Part shown: positions 6,565-13,061 of the stretch, piece by piece
Position numbering within the stretch: the first letter of the stretch is position 1
Layout of the letters: every line of letters begins with the position of its first letter
Origin: Litoribrevibacter sp041590855
GTDB lineage: Bacteria; Pseudomonadota; Gammaproteobacteria; Pseudomonadales; Litoribrevibacteraceae
DNA: 13,061 nt
NCBI GenBank assembly: GCA_041590855.1
Contig: JBFHTA010000095.1
Location: 1 to 13,061 of the forward strand
Direction of reading: 5' to 3'
The notes under the pieces: model-generated
The model's input: only the letters and a program-made list of their open reading frames with translations
The model's database searches: none
What the model was told of the DNA's origin: nothing
Program-made: the position numbers and the translations under genes

Positions 6565-7365
6565 ATGAAAGCCTCAGCAATATTCCACGTCTTTGTTCTT
6601 CTTATTACCCTGTTACTTAGCCCGCTCGGTGCAGCCAAGCAATTGAAATATCTGGGGCAGCCTTTCCCGGACATCAAAAGTAACTGGCGCGCCGACGATT
6701 ATGAGTTAGCGCTGGACAGTCTGATCACCATTCAGAAGTCAGAACCCGATCTGTTACCCAAGCGTCGTGGTGAATACACAGGCGCGGTTTACGACCGCTT
6801 TATTTCAGAAGATAACTTTCGATATCAGCTCGACATCAAACAGCCGGTTGAAGAACGTCGAGAAGAAGCCGTCAGAGTTTCCATCGTATTAAAAGAAATG
6901 ATGCGCACTTACTTTGACTTCAAGGCCAAAAAACAACCCTATGGCGCTGAAGCTCTGGGCATAGTGACCTATTCACTGAGACAACAAGCGATTTTCTTTA
7001 CTCTAACGGTGGAGTACTGGCTGAACCTTCCCGAAGTAGAAACACAGACACCGGCTCGACTGGCAGAGTTAAAAGAACATAAAAACGGGGCGGCATCACT
7101 GTTATCGTCTGCCTTTAAGTACCTGGCACTGGTGAGCTTCTTTGATCGGGAAGAACTGGAAGTCTATGGTTGGGAATTGGCGCACATCTCACCAGAACTC
7201 TTTGTTCATCTGCCATTAGCCAAACAACAAAGCATTCTGTTTCAAATAGAAAATCTGAAAGACAATCATGACTACCCACAGGTTCAGGAAGCCATGACTA
7301 AACTGCACTCAACATTCGTTGAGTTGATAGAACAGCATAAAAAGACCATTGCACAAAACAATTAA
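6565..7365 (+). CDS. Exported protein of unknown function
   Basis: I do not recognise this 266-aa protein. It starts with a clear Sec signal peptide (MKASAIFHVFVLLITLLLSP) and probable cleavage after LGAA, so the mature part is periplasmic or beyond; there is no lipobox and no second membrane segment. The mature part looks mostly helical, with blocks such as DYELALDSLITIQKSEPDLLP, GAVYDRFISEDNFRYQLD, ERREEAVRVSIVLKEMMRTYFD, a central SLRQQAIFFTLTVEYWLNL and DREELEVYGWELAHISPEL. It contains no cysteine and no obvious enzyme motif. ATG 6565 is chosen over TTG 6538 because it places the signal peptide at the N-terminus, although the ribosome site is weak. It lies downstream of the Bax-like gene on the same strand and ends before a strong terminator, so the two may share a transcript and an envelope role. 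Confidence 0.75.
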   Translation: MKASAIFHVFVLLITLLLSPLGAAKQLKYLGQPFPDIKSNWRADDYELALDSLITIQKSEPDLLPKRRGEYTGAVYDRFISEDNFRYQLDIKQPVEERREEAVRVSIVLKEMMRTYFDFKAKKQPYGAEALGIVTYSLRQQAIFFTLTVEYWLNLPEVETQTPARLAELKEHKNGAASLLSSAFKYLALVSFFDREELEVYGWELAHISPELFVHLPLAKQQSILFQIENLKDNHDYPQVQEAMTKLHSTFVELIEQHKKTIAQNN

Positions 7366-7379
7366 GTAAAACCAATAAG

Positions 7380-7405
7380 AAAAGGGGCATCCAACAGCCC
7401 CTTTT
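7380..7405. terminator. Bidirectional intrinsic terminator between convergent genes
   Basis: AAAAGGGGC (7380-7388) and GCCCCTTTT (7397-7405) form a 9-bp perfect stem with an 8-nt loop. Each strand ends the stem in a T run, so the hairpin can stop both the plus-strand exported-protein transcript (stop 14 nt upstream) and the minus-strand LuxR-type regulator transcript. Confidence 0.88.
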
Positions 7406-7412
7406 CACTTTC

Positions 7413-7440
7413 AGCATCTAGCGTCTAGCGTCTAGCGTCT
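7413..7440. repeat. Tandem 7-bp repeat, four units
   Basis: The unit AGCGTCT occurs three times without change (7420-7440), preceded by a one-base variant AGCATCT (7413-7419). The array ends 3 nt beyond the stop codon of the minus-strand regulator and lies between that stop and the shared terminator. Being intergenic, length change would not alter a protein. Such 7-mers could vary by slippage. Confidence 0.9.
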
Positions 7441-7443
7441 TTA

Positions 7444-10158
7444 TTAAAGCAAGCCTAACTCTCGCGCTTTCGCAATAGCCTGCGTTCTATTTTTCACACC
7501 CAGTTTGTTATTGATCTTGCGAGCATGTGTTTTCACCGTATTCAGTGAAATAAAGAGCTTATCGGCCACAGCCTGATTCGAGTGACCTTCCGCGATCAAC
7601 GCCAGTACGCCCTGCTCACGATCGCTCAAAGGCACACAAACGTCATTGCCAATACTCAGGTGCTCTCTCAGGCCTTCCAAATGTTGCAAGTGATAGATAA
7701 ATTCACCCAGATCTCCACGCTCATTCAGCTTCGACAGCATAGGCGCAACTTGGCCGCCTAGCTCCATAAACGGCGCAATGTAGTTACAACTCATGGACTC
7801 CTGCAACGCCCGCTTGAGAACTTTGGTTGCTTGTTTACCATCACCCAAGGCTTCATAGCAGGTGGCTTGTAACACCATGACCGGAATGTACATCACCGAG
7901 CGGGATTCAATCGACAATTTGCGTTGTAACTGTTCACACTCTGCCAATGCCGTGGTCCATTGTTCTCTGGCACATTGCAAGCGGATACCCAGAAGATCCA
8001 GGTAATAGCGCACATGTGGCAACCACTCTAATAATGCAGGATGCCAGAAATCGCGGGCTTTCAGATCATCATATATCGACTGGGCAATGGCTGTTTGCCC
8101 TTCATCTAATTTCAGGTAAGCCTTTACCAAACTGACTAGCGGTAAATAAAAGTCGTCCGGTACATTCCAACAATGCATCAAACGCTCAAGTTCAAAAATA
8201 CCACGATGAGCTTTGCGATAGGAACGTTTGCCTCGAAGCAATAGCGCCTTCACGGAAAAGCCAAGCAAGATCATCGGATCTTCATTATGAATCGCTGTTT
8301 TAACGCCCCGATCACACACCTCTTCCGCATTTAGCCAATCGCCTTGTACCCAGAGAATGTAGGCTTTTAGCATCATCATACGCCCATAAAAAGGCGATTG
8401 AGTCCCCAAGGTCTGCTGATGCAATAGGGAAATACCTTTATCTATAGAAGCCAACGCCGAATGCCAATCTCCGCGCTGCTGATGGTAACGACAAAGATCA
8501 ATCAGCACTGCAGATTCAAGACGTCCGTCCGACCAATTCCGTGCCTTCCGCAAAGAATCATTGATCTGCTGCTCACCCAATGACATATCCCCGGTCGCCA
8601 GTGAAATCCGCGCCGATAATATCAATGACATGGCCTCGCTCAACTCACCGGATTTTTCACCCGAACGATAGTCTTCAAGCAACGTCATTGCTTTGTCGTA
8701 TTCCCCAAGATAACGGGCACACCAAGCACGAATCAGCAACACAAGCGGCTTTAAACCATGCTTTTCGGCATTCTCTTCCGAAATGCTATCGACCCAACTT
8801 AAGGCTCGATTAAAATCCATTGAGTAGGCCCACGCCCATGCCATGGAGGTGCAAAGTTTCGGGCTGGAACTGATGACTTCCGAAGACAACAAGCCTTCAA
8901 GCTTTCTGAGTTGATGAAAGCCATGCTGTTGTAATAAGAAGTCCGAAGACTTTTCTGCAACCGATAAAATGACATCCGGCTTGCCTAAATAAGTACACAA
9001 ATTTATGGCTTCGGAAAACGCCTGGTGCTGCACAAACCATTCGGCCGATTTCACAATCCAGGGTTCCAAGCGTTCTTTCGATAAGGCTTTTAAATGCGTT
9101 TCCTGTAACCAACTGCGGTGCACCGGATTGAACAAATAATAATTGGTGCTCGCCCCTTCTGGCGGTGATTGAAGAATTAGCTGCTCTTTAATCACGTTAA
9201 AGCACAACGCCCCTTCGCTGCCAAATACATCGTTACAAAACTGCTCTGATATCCGCTCAACCAGAGATAAGACAGCTAAGACATGCGTGGTTTGATGCAA
9301 CTCTGGTAGATTGAACTGCTCCGCCAAAAACGAACTCAAACGCGATAATAATATGGGTTCTTCTGACCCCGCGCTGCTGTCAAAGGCTGACATTTCCTTC
9401 ACCATGACTTCCACAGCCAACGGCCAACCCAGAGTCTTCTGCATGATGTAGTTAGCACGATCTTCCGCATCCGGCACGTGCAACTGTTGTAGACGCGCCA
9501 TTACATCACTGTAGCCCATGGAGAAATCCATGTAGTGCATGACTTGCGGCTGGATATTAATCATGACAGGGCTATTTACCAAGTCATCATCCAACTTGGA
9601 AGATACCACCAGAATTTTAAGATCGGCAGGAGTGAAACGAATTAAAGTCTCTAAAATGTATCGCTGATCAGCACTGGTGTTAACTCCATCCCAGCCGTTA
9701 ATCACCAACAAACGTACTTTGTCATTGGCTTTATCCTGTTCCGTGATGGCATACCGGTTTATGCCCAGAAGAAAAACTTCCAATGCATCTCGCCAACCAA
9801 ACTTGATTTCCCGCTGAATCGCGTCATCGCTCGGCTCGGATAACTCCAACAGGCTTTTGATGGCATCCAGTAAATAACACAGAAAATCTTCGACGCGTTC
9901 ACCACCCCGCGATAGCTCCACCCATTCCGCCATGCCACCACTGGCCACCACTGAACGGGCATATGCGCTCACAGCCAAGGTCTTACCATAGCCTTTAGGC
10001 GCACAAGCAAATAACAACCGGGAACGCTCCAAACCATGCTCCACCGCATGTTTAACTTTAGGGCGAACTGAAATACTGCCCTTTGCCGGAATTAATCGCC
10101 GGGAAGACTGTAGCTTAAAGGTATTGGAATCTGATCGATTTAGCGTCGCATCCATCAT
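7444..10158 (-). CDS. LuxR family transcriptional regulator, MalT/LAL type with STAND-like ATPase domain
   Basis: A large (904 aa) ATP-binding LuxR-type regulator of the MalT/AlkS class, normally an activator that binds an inducer and ATP. Domain order: N-terminal NTPase (about 25-330) with the P-loop APKGYGKT (53-60, K59), then a winged-helix-like region around HRSWLQETHL, a long helical TPR-like array (about 370-820) with repeats such as ARYLGEYDKAMTLLEDYRSG and AREQWTTALAECEQLQ, and a C-terminal LuxR helix-turn-helix (about 842-904) with LSDREQGVLALIAEGHSNQAVADKLFIS and NTVKTHARKINNKLGVKNRTQA. The usual Walker B 'LVLDDYH' reads LLVINGWDG (150-158), so the acidic pair is missing. It lies downstream of DUF1302-DUF1329 on the same strand but is separated by a strong terminator and has its own candidate promoter. 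Control of the DUF1302-DUF1329 genes is plausible but inferred. The start may be either of two adjacent ATG codons (10158 or 10155); the ribosome site is weak. Confidence 0.93.
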   Translation of the reverse strand: MMDATLNRSDSNTFKLQSSRRLIPAKGSISVRPKVKHAVEHGLERSRLLFACAPKGYGKTLAVSAYARSVVASGGMAEWVELSRGGERVEDFLCYLLDAIKSLLELSEPSDDAIQREIKFGWRDALEVFLLGINRYAITEQDKANDKVRLLVINGWDGVNTSADQRYILETLIRFTPADLKILVVSSKLDDDLVNSPVMINIQPQVMHYMDFSMGYSDVMARLQQLHVPDAEDRANYIMQKTLGWPLAVEVMVKEMSAFDSSAGSEEPILLSRLSSFLAEQFNLPELHQTTHVLAVLSLVERISEQFCNDVFGSEGALCFNVIKEQLILQSPPEGASTNYYLFNPVHRSWLQETHLKALSKERLEPWIVKSAEWFVQHQAFSEAINLCTYLGKPDVILSVAEKSSDFLLQQHGFHQLRKLEGLLSSEVISSSPKLCTSMAWAWAYSMDFNRALSWVDSISEENAEKHGLKPLVLLIRAWCARYLGEYDKAMTLLEDYRSGEKSGELSEAMSLILSARISLATGDMSLGEQQINDSLRKARNWSDGRLESAVLIDLCRYHQQRGDWHSALASIDKGISLLHQQTLGTQSPFYGRMMMLKAYILWVQGDWLNAEEVCDRGVKTAIHNEDPMILLGFSVKALLLRGKRSYRKAHRGIFELERLMHCWNVPDDFYLPLVSLVKAYLKLDEGQTAIAQSIYDDLKARDFWHPALLEWLPHVRYYLDLLGIRLQCAREQWTTALAECEQLQRKLSIESRSVMYIPVMVLQATCYEALGDGKQATKVLKRALQESMSCNYIAPFMELGGQVAPMLSKLNERGDLGEFIYHLQHLEGLREHLSIGNDVCVPLSDREQGVLALIAEGHSNQAVADKLFISLNTVKTHARKINNKLGVKNRTQAIAKARELGLL

Positions 10159-10187
10159 TGGTTACGGTTTCCGTCTTACTCATCAAA

Positions 10188-10207
10188 ATTAGAATTATTA
10201 TTCTAAT
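10188..10207. promoter_or_regulatory. 20-bp A/T-rich palindrome in the LuxR-type gene leader
   Basis: ATTAGAAT-TATT-ATTCTAAT is a perfect inverted repeat with 8-bp arms and a 4-nt centre. It lies 30 nt upstream of the regulator's ATG and just downstream of the expected transcript start (about 10209) of the candidate promoter at 10216-10245. It could be an operator or a weak RNA hairpin at the 5' end of the message. Confidence 0.45.
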
Positions 10208-10215
10208 GTCCACGC

Positions 10216-10245
10216 ATCATACTAAAGAGTGATAGCAAAATACAA
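10216..10245 (-). promoter_or_regulatory. Candidate sigma-70 promoter of the LuxR-type gene
   Basis: On the minus strand TTGTAT (10245-10240) and TATGAT (10221-10216, 5/6 match to the -10 consensus) are separated by 18 bp. The -35 matches only the TTG part. A transcript would start near 10209 and have a leader of about 50 nt. Confidence 0.4.
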
Positions 10246-10253
10246 AACTATCA
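10230..10253. promoter_or_regulatory. Inverted repeat overlapping the candidate -35 of the LuxR-type gene
   Basis: TGATAG (10230-10235) and CTATCA (10248-10253) are perfect inverted arms 12 nt apart, giving half-site centres 18 bp apart. They flank the candidate -35 (10240-10245), which is where a dimeric regulator could bind to control the gene. The arms are short and A/T-rich, so chance is possible. The remaining non-coding stretch from 10254 to 10389 shows nothing else I can identify. Confidence 0.3.
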
Positions 10254-10389
10254 TCCTTATCATCACGCTTTTTATAGAAGAGTGTTCGATCATCATCGTT
10301 TATTCTTATGTATGTGTAACATTACGCCAGCGTTCAAACTGAACATAGTGCGCGGTGTGGCAGAAAAGAATCCAACAAATTACAGGCAT

Positions 10390-10417
10390 AAAAAAACGCC
10401 CTTTCGGGCGTTTTTTT
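10390..10417 (-). terminator. Strong intrinsic terminator after the DUF1302-DUF1329 genes
   Basis: The stem ACGCCC/GGGCGT with a TTTC tetraloop (10402-10405; core CGCCC/GGGCG) is flanked by seven A and seven T, so the minus strand reads stem-loop followed by seven T. It lies 17 nt past the DUF1329 stop codon. Its symmetry makes it potentially active in both directions. Confidence 0.92.
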
Positions 10418-10433
10418 GAATCGAAGCAATCGG

Positions 10434-11807
10434 TTAACGACGACCAGAACGACGCAACGCAGCAGGCGTATAGTCTTTCTCTGAACGTTCGAAGTTAAAC
10501 TCGTAAGACTTCTCTTCTTCGTTATCCAAGCCAAGTACCAAATAACGACCTGCCAATAGGTCATACAAGGTCTCAACAGAATACCAAGGAATCACAGCAT
10601 CGTAGAATTGCATTGCATGAGCTTCAGCCACACGCCACAACTCACCACGACCATCGTAATGATCAATCACAGACGCTGACCAGCTGTCTTCATCAATGTA
10701 GAAAGTACGCTTCGCATAGATATGACGCTGACCTTCCTTAATGGTCGCTTCCACTTTCCACACACGGTGCAATTCATAACGTGTGTGTTCAGGGTTCAGG
10801 TGACCAGGACGGATAATGTCATCATACTTGATCTTCTTGGAGTTCAGCTGATAAGAGTTGTAAGGGATGTACATCTCTTGCTTGCCAACCAATTTCCAGT
10901 CATAACGGTCAGGCGCACCATTGTACATATCGAAGTTGTCCGAAGTACGCAGACCATCGGCTGCTGTACCTGGGCCGTCATACGATACCTGAGGAGCACG
11001 ACGTACACGACGCTGACCAGCATTGTACAACCATGCCAAACGCGGCTCTTTTACCTGATCCAGCGTTTCATGCACAAGCAATACGTTACCCGCCAAACGA
11101 GCTGGAGCAAGAACTTGCTGCTTGAAGTAGAAAAGGATGTTAGACGGCTGGCTTAAATCCACACCTTTCAAGTTAGAACGGAAAGTAAATTCGTCCTGGA
11201 ACTTAACCAAAGTGTAGGAACCATTCACCTGTGGCGTTGCCTGGTTAATGGTACGCATCACAGAACCACCACGATAGCGCACGATGTGGTTCCAGATCAC
11301 TTTCAAACCGGCATCCGGATCATTCTGATCAATAATCGGGAAAGGAACAGCCTTGATGTAATTTCTCAAGCCGTTACCACCGTCAACCAACTCGGTCTGA
11401 GTTGCATTGTTCTTGATCACATCGTAAATCTCAGCAGGATAAGCTGCAGAGCGATGCGTTGGATACACAGGAATTTTGTACGTAGAGTACTTGGTCATCA
11501 TGGCTTTCTGACCTTCAGAAAGCTTATCTGCGTACTGTGCCATATTGCTGGCATCAATGGTGAACTTCACAGTATCACCAGCGTACGGCGAGATATAATC
11601 AGACCCATCAAATCCCGCTGGCGGAGCAGTCAAACCACCATCCCAAGCAGGGATGTCACCACCATTGCCCGCTTTCTCAGCACCGATCGGAGTTAGATCA
11701 GCACCCAAGCGCGCTGCTTCTGCTTCAGAAACCTTTGCCCATGCACCTGATGCCGCTACCGATAAGGCCAGTGCACCACTCAACACAAATGTGTTTTTCA
11801 GTTTCAT
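10434..11807 (-). CDS. DUF1329 (LolA-like) periplasmic protein
   Basis: A 457-aa exported protein of the DUF1329 family, described in domain databases as having a LolA/LolB-like fold, a shape suited to carrying lipidic molecules across the periplasm. The signal peptide is about residues 1-24 with cleavage after GAWA. Family marks are the early LGADLTPIGAEKAGNGGDIPAWDGG (35-59), the GNGLRNYIKAVPFPI segment (145-159), NHIVRYRGGS, and the C-terminal LHRVWKVEATIKEGQRHIY / KRTFYIDEDSW / YDGRGELWRV blocks. The start at ATG 11807 is supported by AAAGGG 6 nt upstream; an in-frame ATG at 11849 would precede the signal peptide and lacks support. It follows the DUF1302 barrel gene by 108 nt, with hairpins between, and a terminator follows it. 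The two families commonly occur as a pair, from memory near genes for steroid, alkane or other hydrophobic substrate use. The substrate here is unknown. Confidence 0.92.
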   Translation of the reverse strand: MKLKNTFVLSGALALSVAASGAWAKVSEAEAARLGADLTPIGAEKAGNGGDIPAWDGGLTAPPAGFDGSDYISPYAGDTVKFTIDASNMAQYADKLSEGQKAMMTKYSTYKIPVYPTHRSAAYPAEIYDVIKNNATQTELVDGGNGLRNYIKAVPFPIIDQNDPDAGLKVIWNHIVRYRGGSVMRTINQATPQVNGSYTLVKFQDEFTFRSNLKGVDLSQPSNILFYFKQQVLAPARLAGNVLLVHETLDQVKEPRLAWLYNAGQRRVRRAPQVSYDGPGTAADGLRTSDNFDMYNGAPDRYDWKLVGKQEMYIPYNSYQLNSKKIKYDDIIRPGHLNPEHTRYELHRVWKVEATIKEGQRHIYAKRTFYIDEDSWSASVIDHYDGRGELWRVAEAHAMQFYDAVIPWYSVETLYDLLAGRYLVLGLDNEEEKSYEFNFERSEKDYTPAALRRSGRR

Positions 11808-11828
11808 ATTGAACCCTTTATTTAATTT

Positions 11829-11868
11829 CCACCCTACAAGGTGGGGCAAATATAATTCTTATTTGCCC
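11829..11868 (-). other. Two adjacent hairpins in the DUF1302-DUF1329 intergenic region
   Basis: A 9-bp perfect inverted repeat, GGGCAAATA (11844-11852) and TATTTGCCC (11860-11868) with a 7-nt loop, sits next to a second one, CCACC (11829-11833) and GGTGG (11840-11844). They share base 11844, so they may alternate. In transcript order the larger comes first, 47 nt after the DUF1302 stop, and the smaller ends 21 nt before the DUF1329 ATG. No T run follows, so read-through is expected. A message-processing or stability element that sets the barrel-to-periplasmic-protein ratio is a reasonable guess. Confidence 0.6.
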
Positions 11869-11915
11869 TTCCTTGGCCACTACTCATTCCATCGACGTTA
11901 TCTGTTTTAATTAGC

Positions 11916-13061
11916 TTAGAATGAATAGCTCAAACTTGCGTATGCGTTGTCACGGTCATCAAGATCGTTGTAGTCCGCATTATTGAAGAAATTGGTATAA
12001 CCAATGGACGCTTTCCACGCATTCAAGTAAAGCGCATTAACACCCACGTTCAAGGCCATACGATCTTCAATAAACTGACTGCCAGGCTCAGGACCATAAC
12101 CATCCACGTCATGAGACCAAGCAAAGAACGGCTCAAGGTTCACACCCGCAAAGGCGTTGTTATACTCAAGTTTACCGCGAATACGGTAGCCCCAAGAAAG
12201 TTCAGTGGTGTAGCCATCTTGTGTACAGTAATCAGGGTTATCATTAGAGCCTACACCGCCGTCATCGCCGCAACTTGAAATTGAAGGATAGGTATAAGCA
12301 CCGATACCATAAGCACCAGAACGACCAAAACGTGCTTCATCCTGGTCAGGTAAATCTGGAATAAAGGTAGCACCCACTTCACCCGCCAAAGTCAAGCGGC
12401 TTGCACCCAAGACCTGATCAAAAAACTTAATGGCTGTCATTTGCGCTTGCCAGATATCAAAACGCTCATACCCTTTGACATTCTGGCCTCTTAGCTGATC
12501 AATCTCATCCAACTCAAGACCATACTGGGTTTTTGCAATATATGCCGCTGCAGTCGAAGGTAAACCAATTACCCCATGAACCAAATCAAACGCATTATGC
12601 TGTACTGGAACATCTTGCTTATAGCTCACTTCACCAGACAGAGAAATACCAGATTCAGTACTGGTGTTAAAACTGATACCCATCAATTTAACACGCTCAG
12701 GATATGCAAGATTAAAGAAACCATTCTCAGAAAAGTCACTTGGATTTTGAGTGACCTGCCCTTCAATAACGGGGACCTTACTGTGGAATTGCATATAGTA
12801 GAAACCGAACTCAGTATCGTTTAATTCTTCAGCATAGTAGCGAAGCGCAATACCAAATTGATCCCGATCATCCGGCTCATTATCAGCTGTATGAATTACC
12901 TGAGGTAGACCGGGAAGAGTATCGTTACCTAAATACTCTTTATCATCAATCAGACCATCTCCGTTCGTATCATAAGGAGTAACAGCTGGATTATCAGAAG
13001 TATTCTGCGTAGAAAGAAGTACATTCCCGCAATCAACATTAGTCGCAAAATCAATGGTTGA
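11916..13061 (-). CDS. DUF1302 outer-membrane beta-barrel protein (5' end outside the window)
   Basis: The minus-strand frame is open from the window edge to the TAA stop and gives the C-terminal 381 residues of a DUF1302 family protein, usually about 500-600 aa, a porin-like outer-membrane barrel. An internal ATG at 12794 is not the start, since the frame continues upstream without a stop and in family-like sequence (DQFGIALRYYAEELNDTEFGFYYMQFHSK). Family marks are the alternating strand segments, FNLAYPERVKLMGISFNTS, GISLSGEVSYKQDVPVQ, and the C-terminal AYASLSYSF, whose terminal phenylalanine is the usual barrel-assembly signal. Two features are unusual: a canonical EF-hand calcium loop at 12936-12971 and a Cys-bounded, Asp/Asn/Gly-rich loop at 12225-12272. 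It is the upstream partner of DUF1329. Likely role: outer-membrane passage or binding of a hydrophobic compound, inferred from the family pair. Confidence 0.9.
   Translation of the reverse strand, partial: STIDFATNVDCGNVLLSTQNTSDNPAVTPYDTNGDGLIDDKEYLGNDTLPGLPQVIHTADNEPDDRDQFGIALRYYAEELNDTEFGFYYMQFHSKVPVIEGQVTQNPSDFSENGFFNLAYPERVKLMGISFNTSTESGISLSGEVSYKQDVPVQHNAFDLVHGVIGLPSTAAAYIAKTQYGLELDEIDQLRGQNVKGYERFDIWQAQMTAIKFFDQVLGASRLTLAGEVGATFIPDLPDQDEARFGRSGAYGIGAYTYPSISSCGDDGGVGSNDNPDYCTQDGYTTELSWGYRIRGKLEYNNAFAGVNLEPFFAWSHDVDGYGPEPGSQFIEDRMALNVGVNALYLNAWKASIGYTNFFNNADYNDLDDRDNAYASLSYSF

Noticed and set aside
10722..11696. Open frames on the plus strand opposite DUF1329 (for example 10722-11156 and 11286-11696)
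   Set aside because: They lie entirely opposite a well-supported gene, have no ribosome site or recognisable protein features, and have an amino-acid make-up typical of antisense frames.
12792..12794. ATG at 12794 as the start of the DUF1302 gene
   Set aside because: The frame stays open to the window edge with barrel-like sequence upstream, so this is an internal methionine and the gene is cut by the window.
1..13061. CRISPR array, insertion sequence, prophage, tRNA or rRNA
   Set aside because: No spaced direct repeats, transposase or integrase frames, terminal repeats, cloverleaf patterns or rRNA-like segments were seen on either strand.

Overview
The window looks like a chromosomal segment of a gammaproteobacterium, probably a marine or oil-associated one in the Oceanospirillales/Alcanivorax-Ketobacter range. 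The evidence is the set of families present: a DUF3080 lipoprotein, a Bax-like glucosaminidase, a MalT/LAL-type LuxR regulator, a DUF1302-DUF1329 pair and an AraC regulator with an arabinose_bd-type N-terminus. Base composition is moderate, with ordinary Shine-Dalgarno sites and intrinsic terminators. Placement at genus level is inference. No rRNA, tRNA, CRISPR array, transposase or integrase is visible.

Left part (1-3120). The tail of bioA (biotin synthesis, + strand) meets a convergent minus-strand pair: a DUF962/Mpo1-like membrane protein followed 43 nt downstream by a PanE/ApbA-type reductase, closed by an intrinsic terminator. A full-length AraC-family regulator is transcribed divergently from DUF962. 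A perfect 15-bp palindrome lies just upstream of the AraC start codon.

Middle part (3176-7440). Three minus-strand genes encode envelope proteins of unknown function: a DUF3080 lipoprotein and two single-pass, coiled-coil-like membrane proteins, each 132 aa. Divergent from them is a Bax-like GH73 lipoprotein that starts at TTG, followed by an unrecognised exported protein of 266 aa. A nested inverted repeat lies between these two. The block ends at a bidirectional terminator beside a tandem 7-bp repeat.

Right part (7444-13061). All genes are on the minus strand: a DUF1302 outer-membrane barrel (5' end outside the window), then a periplasmic DUF1329 (LolA-like) protein, a strong terminator, then a 904-aa MalT/LAL-type LuxR regulator with its own candidate promoter and operator-like inverted repeats. 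The barrel and DUF1329 probably form a two-part envelope device for hydrophobic or amphipathic compounds, and the regulator is the obvious candidate controller; both statements are inference from family and gene order. The most unusual protein feature is a textbook EF-hand calcium loop in the N-terminal half of the DUF1302 barrel.
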